Assembly (NCBI GenBank): GCA_029549985.1
Contig: JAKPIB010000025.1
Coordinates: 1 to 51,434 of the forward strand
Direction of reading: 5' to 3'
DNA from: Bacillota bacterium
Lineage (GTDB): Bacteria > Bacillota > Clostridia > Caldicoprobacterales > DTU083
DNA length: 51,434 nucleotides
The notes beneath the pieces were generated by a model. That model worked only from the letters and a program-made list of their open reading frames with translations, ran no database searches and was not told where the DNA came from. Made by a program: the position numbers and the translations under genes. Each line of letters starts with the position of its first letter. Within the stretch, counting starts at the first letter, position 1. Below, one piece after another: positions 42,737-51,282 of the stretch.

Positions 42737-44140
42737 GTGACCAGGACTTACAACCTAACAGACGGCAGCATACTCAAAGCCTTGTTTAAAATCGCCCTCC
42801 CCATTATGGGGACCTCCTTTGTACAAATGGCATACAACATGACAGACATGTTCTGGGTAGGCAAGCTCGGCTCCGGGGCTGTCGCCTCCGTCGGAACTGC
42901 AGGCTTTTTCACATGGCTTGCGGCTGCATTCATACTCATACCCAAGATAGGGGCGGAGGTCGGCGTAGCCCAGGCGGTCGGCAGGGAGAACATATCCGAA
43001 GCGAGGGTATACATAAAGCACAGTATACAGATGGCTGTTTACCTGGGATTGGGATACGGGCTCATCCTTATACTCTTCAGGCATCCCTTGATCGGCTTTT
43101 TCAACCTGGAGGACACAGGGATCATAGAGGATGCGGTCACTTATCTTATGATCGTGTCCGTCGGGCTCGTCTTTTATTTCGTTGCCCCGGTCTTTACTGC
43201 CATGTTCAACGGGTACGGGGACAGCAGGACACCCTTCCTCATCAATACCACCGGGCTTGTTGTAAATATGATCCTTGACCCTGTATTGATCTTCGGCATC
43301 GGCCCCTTCCCCAGGCTGGGGGTTTTGGGCGCTGCTTTGGCTACCGTTATCGCCCAGGCTGTCGTGATCGTAGTGTTTGTAGCAGTGACCCCGAGGAGAC
43401 CGGAGCTTTTCTCAGACCTGAAGCTCCTATCGGCTCCCAGCGCAGGCTATGTCGCCAGGATAGTCAGGCTGGGCCTGCCTGCAGGGCTGCAAAGCGGGCT
43501 GTTCACCATATTTGCCATGATCATTGCAAGGATCATCGCCAAATGGGGGCCTGTGCCGATAGCTGTGCAGAAGGTGGGTTCTCAGATCGAGGCGATCTCC
43601 TGGATGACAGCGGGTGGGTTCCAGACGGCTATGAGCACCTTTGTCGGGCAAAACTATGGGGCAAACAAGTGGAAGAGGGTGGCCAACGGGTATTTTGTGG
43701 GAATGGCGATCATGTCCATAGTCGGTATTGTGGCTTCTGCTCTTCTGATCCTTGCCGCAAGGCCCCTGTTTTCGATCTTCATTCAGGAAGATGAAGCCAT
43801 CAGGGAGGGTATAGTATACCTGCGGATACTGGGGCTTTCACAGCTCTTTATGTGCCTTGAGTCCACTTCCGCCGGAGCATTCAACGGGCTTGGCAAAACC
43901 GTTCCTCCGTCGGTGGTGGGCATAGTGTTCAATGCCCTCAGGATCCCTGCCTCGCTCATGCTGTCTTCGACTGCTCTCGGCCTCCACGGGGTATGGTGGG
44001 CCATCAGCGTATCCAGCATATTCAAGGGTACAGTGCTGTCTGCGTGGTACATGGCTACCCTGACGAAAAATGCAGAAATAACACCTGTGATGATGTATAT
44101 CAGAAACAAATGTAGTGCGAATGTTGAAAAAAATGCTTGA
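42737..44140 (+). CDS. MATE family efflux transporter
   Basis: Protein of 467 aa with twelve predicted membrane helices. The first half starts TDGSILKALFKIALPIMGTS and has QMAYNMTDMFWVGKLGS, a typical MATE N-lobe. The second half begins near LGLPAGLQSGLFTIFAMI and includes FVGQNYGANKWKR. It should extrude cationic drugs or metabolites with Na+ or H+. The start is GTG at 42737 behind an AAGGGAAAGG stretch. The stop codon overlaps the -35 of the riboswitch promoter. Confidence 0.92.
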   Translation: MTRTYNLTDGSILKALFKIALPIMGTSFVQMAYNMTDMFWVGKLGSGAVASVGTAGFFTWLAAAFILIPKIGAEVGVAQAVGRENISEARVYIKHSIQMAVYLGLGYGLILILFRHPLIGFFNLEDTGIIEDAVTYLMIVSVGLVFYFVAPVFTAMFNGYGDSRTPFLINTTGLVVNMILDPVLIFGIGPFPRLGVLGAALATVIAQAVVIVVFVAVTPRRPELFSDLKLLSAPSAGYVARIVRLGLPAGLQSGLFTIFAMIIARIIAKWGPVPIAVQKVGSQIEAISWMTAGGFQTAMSTFVGQNYGANKWKRVANGYFVGMAIMSIVGIVASALLILAARPLFSIFIQEDEAIREGIVYLRILGLSQLFMCLESTSAGAFNGLGKTVPPSVVGIVFNALRIPASLMLSSTALGLHGVWWAISVSSIFKGTVLSAWYMATLTKNAEITPVMMYIRNKCSANVEKNA

Positions 44141-44165
44141 CCAAATCCTGGATAGACTATATTAT
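44137..44165 (+). promoter_or_regulatory. Promoter of the c-di-GMP riboswitch transcript
   Basis: TTGACC (44137-44142), 17-nt spacer and TATTAT (44160-44165), about 40 nt before the aptamer. Confidence 0.6.
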
Positions 44166-44207
44166 ATATTTACAGCCTTATAATGTATATTTACAAGTGA
44201 ATACTAA

Positions 44208-44305
44208 TAAATATGTAAATAGCAAATCTATCGAAAGGTAGAGACGCAAAGCCACAGGTCTAATTATAGCATTTGCTATACATGACAGCTGGGTTGCCAT
44301 ATTAT
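44208..44305 (+). ncRNA. Cyclic-di-GMP-I (GEMM) riboswitch
   Basis: Core elements of the class I aptamer are present in order: P1 AATATG (44210-44215) with CATATT (44298-44303); P2 CTATC-GAAA-GGTAG (44228-44241) with the GNRA tetraloop; the conserved GACGCAAAGCCACAGGTC (44243-44260); a P3 hairpin TATAGC-ATTT-GCTATA (44265-44280); and GACAGCTGGGTTGCC (44284-44298), including the tetraloop receptor. It senses c-di-GMP and should control the transcript for the secreted protein at 44392. Confidence 0.92.
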
Positions 44306-44311
44306 ATATTT

Positions 44312-44341
44312 GAGTAATAGGTACCAGCTATTACTCTTTTT
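44312..44341 (+). terminator. Riboswitch expression platform (terminator)
   Basis: GAGTAATAG (44312-44320) pairs with CTATTACTC (44328-44336), 7-nt loop, then T-run. It lies only 9 nt after P1 and before the coding region, so the riboswitch probably acts by transcription termination. I could not decide whether ligand turns the gene on or off. Confidence 0.85.
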
Positions 44342-44391
44342 ATTTTATGGTATGCGTCCCGGATAAAAATCAAAATGGGGAGGTATTATCC

Positions 44392-44844
44392 ATGAAAAAG
44401 CTGTCCGTAATGCTGCTGGTGATGGCATTAGTATTTGCGGCCCTTGCTCCGACTGCTTTTGCAGCGGTGTCAGAATACGACCAGGTTCAGGATTTGGTAG
44501 ATAAGGCCAATGCAAAGATCGAAAAAGCGGTTGGAGCAGCGATCGAAGAAGCGGACAGGGTGACGGAAAAGTATCTTGAGGACCTTGATAAGCTGGAGAG
44601 CAAGAAGGAAGCAGGCATCTTCGATTCAAACAAGTATGAGCAGGAGAAAGCCAGGCTTGCAGCCAAATATGAGCAGAAGATCGACAAGATAATCGACAAG
44701 CTGGTCGAAAAAACGGGTAAAGTTGCTGCCAAAGCAATAAATGATGCAGTAAAAAAGGGATTTGTCGTGATATGCGAAGAGGTGGAGGTTGAAATAGCCG
44801 GCCGGACAGTACTTATCGATCCATTGAGAATAGCTGATTTCTGA
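44392..44844 (+). CDS. Small secreted helical protein under c-di-GMP control
   Basis: Protein of 150 aa. A clear signal peptide (MKKLSVMLLVMALVFAALA ... AFA) should be cleaved near residue 24. The mature part is mostly charged amphipathic helix (residues 30-115) rich in K, E, D and A, likely a coiled coil. It ends in a short strand-like segment (EEVEVEIAGRTVLIDPLRI). No enzyme motif. GGGGAGG is 8 nt before the ATG. Flanked by riboswitch/terminator on one side and a terminator on the other. A role in attachment, matrix or the cell surface is plausible because c-di-GMP controls such functions, but this is inference. Confidence 0.8.
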   Translation: MKKLSVMLLVMALVFAALAPTAFAAVSEYDQVQDLVDKANAKIEKAVGAAIEEADRVTEKYLEDLDKLESKKEAGIFDSNKYEQEKARLAAKYEQKIDKIIDKLVEKTGKVAAKAINDAVKKGFVVICEEVEVEIAGRTVLIDPLRIADF

Positions 44845-44863
44845 TGCATAGGCGTCCCTTTAT

Positions 44864-44891
44864 GCTGTGACGGCAAAGTCACAGCTTTTTT
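44864..44891 (+). terminator. Terminator after the secreted protein gene
   Basis: GCTGTGAC (44864-44871) pairs with GTCACAGC (44878-44885), 6-nt loop and T-run. Confidence 0.9.
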
Positions 44892-44985
44892 ATTTGTGCT
44901 GCAAGATATTTTTGAAGGTTATTCTCAAGATTTGTAGAAATAAAGCTAAATGATCAGTTCATGAATTGTAACTATGGAGGGCATT

Positions 44986-45894
44986 GTGAATACAGGATTT
45001 TATATTGGGGCTGAAAATGAATGCCTTGAGAAATCAGTTCAGAGCTCCGGCTCACTGGACCTGCTCGGCAAGGGTGACGGTGCGGAGGTAATGCTTCAAA
45101 GGATAAAGGCAGACAAAACGGTGTTTATAGAACCGGGTGAGCCCAGCGAGCTCATGGAGTTTTTCTATATACTCGATGGAGTTATCGAAGTAGAGCATGA
45201 CGACAAAATAACCATGCTGAAACGGGGCGATTATTTTTATTCCCACAAGCTCAAGCAGACCATACAGTTCAGGACCAAGACGGATGTTTCCTTGATTTAT
45301 TTCACGACCCATCCGGTATTCTACTATCTCAGTGCCACGATAAAGGAGCTGAAGGCACTGGCTGACAAGGTCTCTGAAAAGGACCGGTATATCCTGGAGC
45401 ATAACAGGCGCGTCAGGGACTATGCATTGAAAATAGCCGGCAAGCTGAACCTGTCTAAGGAAAGGAGCGAGAACCTGGCCTTTGCCTCCATGTTTCATGA
45501 TCTGGGCAAGATAAACATACCGGATGAGATACTCAACAAGCCTGGTAAGCTGACGGAGGAGGAGTTTGAGCTTATCAAGCAGCATCCCGCTGACGGCAGC
45601 AAGCTGGTCCAGAAGACATATTACGAAGGCATTGCAGACATAATCCATCAGCATCATGAAAGGCTTGATGGTTCGGGATATCCTCAGGGTCTGAAGGGTG
45701 ACGAGATACTGCTGGAGGCAAAGATCATAGCGGTTGCGGATACATATGATGCAATGACCATCGACAGGGCATATAGAGGCAGAGTATCGCCGCAGGAGGC
45801 GGTGGATGAGCTTATCAGTATGAAAGGCATCTTTTATGATGAAAAAGTGGTCGATGCATTTGTTCAGGTTTTAAAAGAGGAGAATATAATATAG
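44986..45894 (+). CDS. Cupin/HD-GYP domain protein (putative c-di-GMP phosphodiesterase)
   Basis: Protein of about 302 aa. The N-terminal 110 residues form a cupin-like beta-barrel (FIEPGEPSELMEFFYILDGV, then MLKRGDYFYS), probably a ligand sensor. The C-terminal HD-GYP domain has the metal motif FHDLGKINIPDEILNKPGKL, then HQHHERLDGSGYP with an intact GYP and AKIIAVADTYDAMTIDRAY. HD-GYP enzymes degrade c-di-GMP. GTG 44986 is 5 nt after GGAGG; an ATG at 44974 precedes that SD and is unlikely. It adjoins the c-di-GMP riboswitch module and leads a likely operon with the ECF and esterase genes (15-bp and 20-bp gaps). Confidence 0.88.
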   Translation: MNTGFYIGAENECLEKSVQSSGSLDLLGKGDGAEVMLQRIKADKTVFIEPGEPSELMEFFYILDGVIEVEHDDKITMLKRGDYFYSHKLKQTIQFRTKTDVSLIYFTTHPVFYYLSATIKELKALADKVSEKDRYILEHNRRVRDYALKIAGKLNLSKERSENLAFASMFHDLGKINIPDEILNKPGKLTEEEFELIKQHPADGSKLVQKTYYEGIADIIHQHHERLDGSGYPQGLKGDEILLEAKIIAVADTYDAMTIDRAYRGRVSPQEAVDELISMKGIFYDEKVVDAFVQVLKEENII

Positions 45895-45909
45895 CCGGAG
45901 GGAGTTAGG

Positions 45910-46689
45910 ATGCATGCACCATCATCTAAAGGAAACAGACTGACGACACACGTACTGGTATTGATAGGACTGTTTTCAGCTCTGTGCTATGTTGCGCTTT
46001 ATTTGAAGATACCGATCCCGTCTCCCGTGGGCAGCCCATTCTTGCACATGGGCAACATGATCGTCATACTCGCAGCCCTCTTGTTCAACGGCTTTATCGG
46101 TGGGATCTCAGGATCTGTCGGCATGGGTCTGTTTGATGCCTTGAACGGCTATGGCTTCAGCGTACCCAAGACCCTGATCCTGAAGTTTGGCATAGGGATA
46201 GTCACGGGGACGATCGCCCGAAAGGGCAGAAGAGACAATACCGGATCGCCCGTTTTATGGATAGGAGCAGCATCAGCGGTGTTTCTGGCGGCAGGATCGG
46301 TCCTGTTGGCTGTTTCCCTGCTCAAAGGCAATGTGATCAACATACAGGGCGTAGAAAAACCCCTTGTGATCAATCCGGTCCTATACATATTTTCCCTGAT
46401 CTTAGGTTCAGCCCTGGCTGCAGCAGCCATCCTTTCCCGCAGATACCCGGTCGAGATCCAGTATGCCATACTGGGTGCCGTTGCCGGCATTGCTTTCAAC
46501 CTGGCAGGAGAATTCACCTTTTACGTATTTTACGCTCTTTTGGCAGGCACGAGCCTTTATCCTGCAGTCCTGGCCGCTGCCGTGAGCCTGCCTGCGACCC
46601 TGATAAACGGTGTTTTCTCGATCATCGCAGCCATAGCCCTTTATATACCGATAAGCAGGGCGCTTGGCAGGATAAACTTCAGTCTGTAA
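45910..46689 (+). CDS. ECF transporter S component-like membrane protein
   Basis: Protein of 259 aa with six or more membrane helices. The N-terminal region (VLIGLFSALCYVALYLKIPI, then GNMIVILAALLFNGFIGGI) resembles substrate-binding S components of energy-coupling factor vitamin transporters. No EcfA ATPases or EcfT are encoded nearby, so it would have to use a shared ECF module. Ligand unknown. GGAGGGAG precedes the ATG. Confidence 0.75.
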   Translation: MHAPSSKGNRLTTHVLVLIGLFSALCYVALYLKIPIPSPVGSPFLHMGNMIVILAALLFNGFIGGISGSVGMGLFDALNGYGFSVPKTLILKFGIGIVTGTIARKGRRDNTGSPVLWIGAASAVFLAAGSVLLAVSLLKGNVINIQGVEKPLVINPVLYIFSLILGSALAAAAILSRRYPVEIQYAILGAVAGIAFNLAGEFTFYVFYALLAGTSLYPAVLAAAVSLPATLINGVFSIIAAIALYIPISRALGRINFSL

Positions 46690-46709
46690 CAGAGCAGGAG
46701 GTATGGTCG

Positions 46710-47843
46710 ATGATTGATAATCCCAACCTGAAGGTGATCGCCTTAAGCGAGGCAGAAAGCCTAAAGGTCCATGGTAGGACGACAGGCAGCCTCTCTCCAT
46801 TGACCCTCTTTTGGACAGGGAGCGGCCTGGAGCTTAATGTGACCGGGTCGGAGCTATGGATCGAGCTGGAAGTGGATTATGATATCTTCGAGCAGTGGAT
46901 CACCATATTGATCAACTCAGAGCCAGTCAGCAGGCTTATGCTGGTACCGGGGCGGTACTGGCTCTGCGTATTCAGGGGTATGGATAAGGCCAAGGCAAAA
47001 AACGTCCGCATCGTGAAGGATGTGCAGCCGATGGGGAGCGACCCTGCCGCCTGCCTGCAGATCCACGCCCTAAAGTCAGACGGGAGCTTTCTGCCCGTTG
47101 AGGACCGGCCGGTCAGGATCGAGTTCATCGGAGACAGCATCACATCCGGCGAAGGCGCGATAGGCGCCAGGCAGGAAGAGGACTGGATACCCATGCTTTT
47201 CAGCGCGGTAAGGAGCTATACCTATATGACGGCGGCCCATCTGAACGCCGATTACCGCGTAGTATCCCAATCCGGCTGGGGGGTGCTGTGCGGCTGGGAC
47301 AACAATCCCAACAGCAGCATACCAAGGTATTACGAGCAGGTTTGCGGCGTGCTGACAGGGGAAAGGAACAGGGCGCTGGGAGCCTTTGAGCAAAATGACT
47401 TCGATTCCTGGCAGCCGGATATAGTGGTGGTCAACCTGGGAACGAACGACGCCGGTGCCTTCAACTCGCCTGAATGGAAGGATGAGGCCACTGGAAAGGT
47501 ATACAAGCAAAGGCTCAACAGTGACGGGACCTATAACGCCGAGGACCTGAAGGCCTTTGAGGATGCTGTAGAGGCTTTCCTTTTCAAGCTCAGGAAATGC
47601 AATAAAAACGCCCATATAATATGGGCCTATGGCATGCTGGGCATACCGATGATGCCCGCCATATGCAGGGCTGTAGACAGCTATATGGGGAAAACCGGGG
47701 ATGAAAAGGTTTCTGTATTCAGGCTGCCTCAGACAAGGGAGGAAACGCTGGGAGCCAGGATGCACCCCGGAGCAGCAGCCCACGAGGAAGCGGCCAAAGC
47801 CCTGGCAGAGCGCATCAGGGAGCTGCTTTCACAAAAGAAGTAG
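46710..47843 (+). CDS. SGNH/GDSL esterase, CE2-like
   Basis: Protein of 377 aa. An N-terminal beta-sandwich (residues about 1-125) precedes an SGNH hydrolase domain. Catalytic elements: Ser in RIEFIGDSITSGEGAIG, Gly in SQSGWGVLCGW, Asn in NLGTNDAG and His in RMHPGAAAHEEA. This two-domain architecture is typical of carbohydrate esterase family 2 deacetylases. It has no signal peptide, so it probably acts on imported acetylated sugars. ATG 46710 is 8 nt after AGGAGG; a longer frame starting at 46257 would overlap the ECF gene and is rejected. Confidence 0.87.
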   Translation: MIDNPNLKVIALSEAESLKVHGRTTGSLSPLTLFWTGSGLELNVTGSELWIELEVDYDIFEQWITILINSEPVSRLMLVPGRYWLCVFRGMDKAKAKNVRIVKDVQPMGSDPAACLQIHALKSDGSFLPVEDRPVRIEFIGDSITSGEGAIGARQEEDWIPMLFSAVRSYTYMTAAHLNADYRVVSQSGWGVLCGWDNNPNSSIPRYYEQVCGVLTGERNRALGAFEQNDFDSWQPDIVVVNLGTNDAGAFNSPEWKDEATGKVYKQRLNSDGTYNAEDLKAFEDAVEAFLFKLRKCNKNAHIIWAYGMLGIPMMPAICRAVDSYMGKTGDEKVSVFRLPQTREETLGARMHPGAAAHEEAAKALAERIRELLSQKK

Positions 47844-47864
47844 ATAGAAGTCACATGTCAATAA

Positions 47865-47905
47865 AAAGCCGGGCAGGGATTAAGGTCCCGTGACCCGGCT
47901 TTCTT
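47865..47905. terminator. Bidirectional terminator
   Basis: AAAGCCGGG (47865-47873) pairs with CCCGGCTTT (47894-47902), with an inner GGGA/TCCC extension. It separates the convergent esterase and ThuA-like genes. Confidence 0.8.
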
Positions 47906-47917
47906 GATGCAAGAAAT

Positions 47918-48631
47918 CTATTTTTCAAGGGGCTCGGTATTCGGGCATGAAAGGGGCGGATACTGGCCGTCCGGCCTGGCCCAGAGCACTGCGTTGTACA
48001 GGATCCTCCTGACGGTCTCGTTGTAGTATATGGGGTATTGCTCGTGCCCCGGCTGGAAATAGAACACCTTGCCATAGCCCCGTGTGAAGGTGCAGCCTGA
48101 GCGGAACACTTCTCCGCCTTTGAACCAGCCTACGAAGATGAGATCATCGGGCTTTGGGATATCGAAGTATTCACCGTACATCTCCTCATTGGGGAGCTCA
48201 AAATACTGTGGGATGCCCTTGGCTATCGGGTGCCTGGGTGCTACCGTCCAGAGCCGTTCACGGTCATCATCCCGCCACCTGAGGGTGCAGCTCGTCCCCA
48301 TGAGCTTCATGAACGGCTTTGATGCATGGGCTGAGTGCAGCGCTATAAAGCCCATTCCTGCCAATACCCGGCCATGTATTTTTTCTACAAGCTCATCGGG
48401 CACTTCATGGTGATGCATATGCCCCCACCAGATCAGCACATCCGTTGTGTACAGCACATCATCAGGCAGGCCGCATTCCGGATCATCCAGGGTCGCGATG
48501 CGGACATTTATCCCTTCACAGTCCTTGAATATCGATGCGATAGCTCCATGGATCCCCTCCGGGTATACTTCTCTGATTTCCCGGGATGCTTTTTCATGCC
48601 TTCCCTCGTTCCATACTGTTACATTTATCAT
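47918..48631 (-). CDS. ThuA-like (trehalose utilisation) domain protein
   Basis: Protein of 237 aa, class I glutamine-amidotransferase-like fold. Visible ThuA elements: [13 protein letters not shown] at the N-terminus, [40 protein letters not shown] and the late [19 protein letters not shown]. ThuA proteins are linked to sugar metabolism, but the reaction is unknown. A GGAGGGA SD precedes the ATG on the minus strand. The intergenic stretch up to 48888 shows no gene. Confidence 0.88.
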   Translation of the reverse strand: MINVTVWNEGRHEKASREIREVYPEGIHGAIASIFKDCEGINVRIATLDDPECGLPDDVLYTTDVLIWWGHMHHHEVPDELVEKIHGRVLAGMGFIALHSAHASKPFMKLMGTSCTLRWRDDDRERLWTVAPRHPIAKGIPQYFELPNEEMYGEYFDIPKPDDLIFVGWFKGGEVFRSGCTFTRGYGKVFYFQPGHEQYPIYYNETVRRILYNAVLWARPDGQYPPLSCPNTEPLEK

Positions 48632-48888
48632 CCTGTTCCCTCCTGATCGCTGCGTGCAGCAGCAGTATTTACACTGATTTATTGAGCATATTTGATTTTA
48701 TCACAAATCAGGTGTAAAAACCCTTTCTTTTTTGTAGAACTGCTCATATTATATTGCTCTCTGCCATAATCCCCATACACCGGAGGATTTTTGATTTCTT
48801 TGAAGAACTATGAATATATTAGCCATATGCTCACGGTACACGGTCATATACTGTATGAAGGTAACATGAAATGTCCCGAGGTGTTCAT

Positions 48889-49344
48889 ATGAAGGCTGCC
48901 TGGCGCAGGGCTTTGGCATTCGCATTGACAGCATATACTGCCTTACTTGTTTACTGGATGTTTTTCGGTTTCGGCAGGCACACTTATGCCAATTACATGT
49001 ACAATCTCAAGCCGTTTTCGACGATCATGCTGTACTTAAGCGTCAGCGGCAGGGGCATCAACACATATAAATGGCTCCTGAACCTGGCGGGCAACATAGG
49101 TGTGTTCGTCCCCTTCGGTTTCATGCTGCCGGCCGTTTTCAACAAGACCTTCCTGAACTTGCTTTACATCATTTTTAGCGGTATATTTGTACTTGAGCTG
49201 CTGCAGCTCATAACCAAAAGGGGCAGCTTTGATGTAGATGACTTTCTGCTCAATATCATAGGGTTTTCGATTGGGTATCTCATATATCTGGGCGCGCGGA
49301 GAGCAAGCAGGAGCAAGGCAAAAAGGCATAGGACCGCCCGGTGA
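48889..49344 (+). CDS. VanZ family protein
   Basis: Protein of 151 aa with four membrane helices. The VanZ motifs NLKPFSTIMLYL, NLAGNIGVFVPFGFMLPA, SGIFVLELLQLITKRGSFDVDD (quoted in parts: LELLQLITKRGSFDVDD) and NIIGFSIGYLIY are clear. VanZ gives low-level teicoplanin resistance in Tn1546; chromosomal members have unknown roles. ATG 48889 follows GAGGTG by 5 nt and is preferred to the ATG at 48871. Confidence 0.88.
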   Translation: MKAAWRRALAFALTAYTALLVYWMFFGFGRHTYANYMYNLKPFSTIMLYLSVSGRGINTYKWLLNLAGNIGVFVPFGFMLPAVFNKTFLNLLYIIFSGIFVLELLQLITKRGSFDVDDFLLNIIGFSIGYLIYLGARRASRSKAKRHRTAR

Positions 49345-49362
49345 TCAGCTCATTCTCCGAAC

Positions 49363-49578
49363 CTACCAGTCAACCTTGCCGCACCTGGGGCAGGTTATCC
49401 CAAAGCCGTTGAGCAGCCCTCGGGTAAGCCTATAGCCTATTGTTATGGGGGAGACCTTTTGTGCCTTTGGGGCCAGTCCCCGGGATACGAGCAGCAGCCT
49501 GCCGATTTGGCCTATCACTATGCCGGCCATCTCGATAAAGCCTGCTTCTTTACCGCAGCTTCTGCACTTAAAGGGCAT
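49363..49578 (-). CDS. Small zinc-ribbon protein
   Basis: Protein of 71 aa. An N-terminal CRSC and a C-terminal CPRC (ITCPRCGKVDW) flank a hydrophobic middle, a likely two-knuckle zinc ribbon. Function unknown. Convergent with the VanZ gene. Confidence 0.6.
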   Translation of the reverse strand: MPFKCRSCGKEAGFIEMAGIVIGQIGRLLLVSRGLAPKAQKVSPITIGYRLTRGLLNGFGITCPRCGKVDW

Positions 49579-49725
49579 GGCGGCACCTCCCTTTCCGGCA
49601 AATGGTGTTGGGCAAAAGCACTGTCATCATACGTTGTAGTTCAGAATATGCTATAGGCTCGGTATTGGTCCTGATTTTTGACGGGTGATCCCAAAAAAAC
49701 AGTTGTGCAAGTAGTGCCGGAAGTC

Positions 49726-49747
49726 AAGTCCATAAAAGTGTGTAAAA
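49726..49747 (+). repeat. IS256 left inverted repeat
   Basis: The 22-bp end contains GTGTAAAA, typical of the family. It is followed by CTCGGTTAAAA, also found (as complement) inside the right end at about 51228-51238. Confidence 0.8.
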
Positions 49748-49783
49748 TTACTCGGTTAAAAAGCAGTATTTAATGACTGCATT

Positions 49784-49957
49784 AAAGCGTTTATGCCGCG
49801 AAAGCTGTTGACGATGAGTACATGGCATGTTAGGCTGGTTAGCCGGGCATCACTACACCAGCGTCAGGTCTACCTATCATTGTGAGGTGATGGCCTTGAT
49901 GCCTTTAAACATGCCATGGGAGGCTCATGGTCAACAGACCGTGGAATAAATGCGGTT
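49784..49957 (-). repeat. Long imperfect inverted repeat in the IS256 non-coding end
   Basis: 49784-49831 is complementary to 49908-49957 with interruptions. The best blocks are CATGGCATGTT (49821-49831) with AACATGCCATG (49908-49918), and GTTGAC-N-ATGAG (49807-49818) with its complement (49924-49935). Looser pairing continues outward to the transposase stop. The 76-nt interior can itself fold (GGCATCAC with GTGATGGCC). It may be a structured RNA, a termination/insulation device or a remnant of a nested element. Confidence 0.55.
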
Positions 49958-51185
49958 ATCCAGGGAAAGCAATTAAAGCAGCTGTGCCTTCTTCTGAATC
50001 ATTACTCCCGACAGTTTGGTAATAAAGTTCCATATCAAAGTATTTGCGCCCTGTCTGCCATTTTTCGTCCTGCTCCATTAAAAGTGCTCCCATGAGCCGG
50101 ATAACAGATGCCTCATTGGGGAAGATCCGAATGACCCGTTCCCGGCGTCGGATTTCCTCATTAAGTCTCTCTACTCCATTGGTGGTACGAAGCCGCTTCC
50201 GGTACCTGAAAGGCAAAGCTAATACAGCAGTAATATCGTCAAAAGCTTCGTCCAGCAAACTTGTGGCTTTTGGTGCCCTGGCTTCGTACTTTGTAATGAT
50301 CTGGTCCCGAACTTTGCGGGCACTCTCAAGGTCGACAGACTCGTATAGCCGGCCCAGGTCTTCCTTGATTTCTGGCTGCAATGCTTTAGGTGCATGGTCC
50401 AACATGTTTCTGGAGAAGTGGGTTTGACAACGCTGCCAGCTGGCTCCCTGAAAGTGTTTTCTTACAGCTTGAACAAGGCCTTTGTGGTCATCCGAGGTAA
50501 CCAGGCGGACATCTTTCAGTCCCCGTTCTTTTAAGGATCCAAAGAACTCGCCCCAACTGCTTTCGGACTCACTGTTTGCCAGCTCAAATCCAATTACTTC
50601 ACGATGTCCTCCTTCATTGATACCGATGGCAATAAGCAGTCCTCTGGATTGTATACGCTTGTTTTCACGGACTTTTACATAAACGGCATCCACCATTACA
50701 AAGGGATAATGGCTTTCCAGAGGCCGTGTTCGAAATGCATTTACCATTGGATCCAGGTTCTTGCATAGAGTGGAGATGGTCGATCTTGAAAACTTCTTAC
50801 CACAGAGCTCTTCAGTAATCGACTCAATCTTTCGGGTAGAGACTCCGTTGATGACCATCTCCATCATTGCCAGCATCAGTGCCTGCTCGCTCCGTTGATA
50901 GCGCATAAATAGCTCGGTGCTGAACTGACCATTGCGATGACGGGGTACCCTTAAGGTAAGTGTGCCAACTCGAGTAGTTAGTTGCCTTTCTCTAACGCCA
51001 TTACGATAGGCGGTTCTTCCTTCCGTCCTTTCATATGGGGCAGCACCTAGCTGTTCTGTAGATTGGGCCAAGAGTACCTGGTTGAAGATTTCCTCCAACA
51101 GTTTGGAAAATGCTTCATCCCTGCCATTTGATAAAAAAAGTTGATGCAAAAGTTCCTCGGTTATTGTAATATTAAACTGAGCCAT
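49956..51185 (-). CDS. IS256-family (DDE) transposase
   Basis: Protein of 409 aa, full length and uninterrupted. DDE catalytic residues: D166 (MVDAVYVKVRE), D232 (VTSDDHKGL) and a Glu in NGVERLNEEIRRRER (E339 or E343), which is the IS256/Mutator signature. The zinc-like CQTHFSRN motif is also present. AGGAGG is 7 nt before the ATG on the minus strand, so it appears functional. Confidence 0.95.
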   Translation of the reverse strand: MAQFNITITEELLHQLFLSNGRDEAFSKLLEEIFNQVLLAQSTEQLGAAPYERTEGRTAYRNGVRERQLTTRVGTLTLRVPRHRNGQFSTELFMRYQRSEQALMLAMMEMVINGVSTRKIESITEELCGKKFSRSTISTLCKNLDPMVNAFRTRPLESHYPFVMVDAVYVKVRENKRIQSRGLLIAIGINEGGHREVIGFELANSESESSWGEFFGSLKERGLKDVRLVTSDDHKGLVQAVRKHFQGASWQRCQTHFSRNMLDHAPKALQPEIKEDLGRLYESVDLESARKVRDQIITKYEARAPKATSLLDEAFDDITAVLALPFRYRKRLRTTNGVERLNEEIRRRERVIRIFPNEASVIRLMGALLMEQDEKWQTGRKYFDMELYYQTVGSNDSEEGTAALIAFPG

Positions 51186-51260
51186 GGTTCATCCTCCTCG
51201 GTTTGGTATTTGTCGGGTAACTTATATTTTAACCGAGGTATGAGTTATGGCTCAACTCAT

Positions 51261-51282
51261 TTTTACACCATTATATAGACTT
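51261..51282 (-). repeat. IS256 right inverted repeat
   Basis: Complement of this stretch reads AAGTCTATATAATGGTGTAAAA (halves AAGTCTATATA and ATGGTGTAAAA), matching the left end at 18/22. An in-frame stop for the flanking gene falls within it. Confidence 0.8.

Larger units (their letters stand above)
49726..51282 (-). mobile_element. IS256-family insertion sequence
   Basis: Inverted ends AAGTCCATAAAAGTGTGTAAAA (quoted as two halves: AAGTCCATAAA and AGTGTGTAAAA, 49726-49747) and the complement at 51261-51282 match at 18 of 22 positions and resemble known IS256 ends. They enclose one transposase gene, 5' side to the right, and about 210 bp of non-coding DNA beyond its stop. No target duplication is seen next to these ends. 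Confidence 0.85.

Noticed and set aside
46257-46709. Longer reading frame upstream of the esterase
   Set aside because: It overlaps the ECF membrane-protein gene in another frame and lacks an SD; the esterase has a perfect SD at its ATG 46710.
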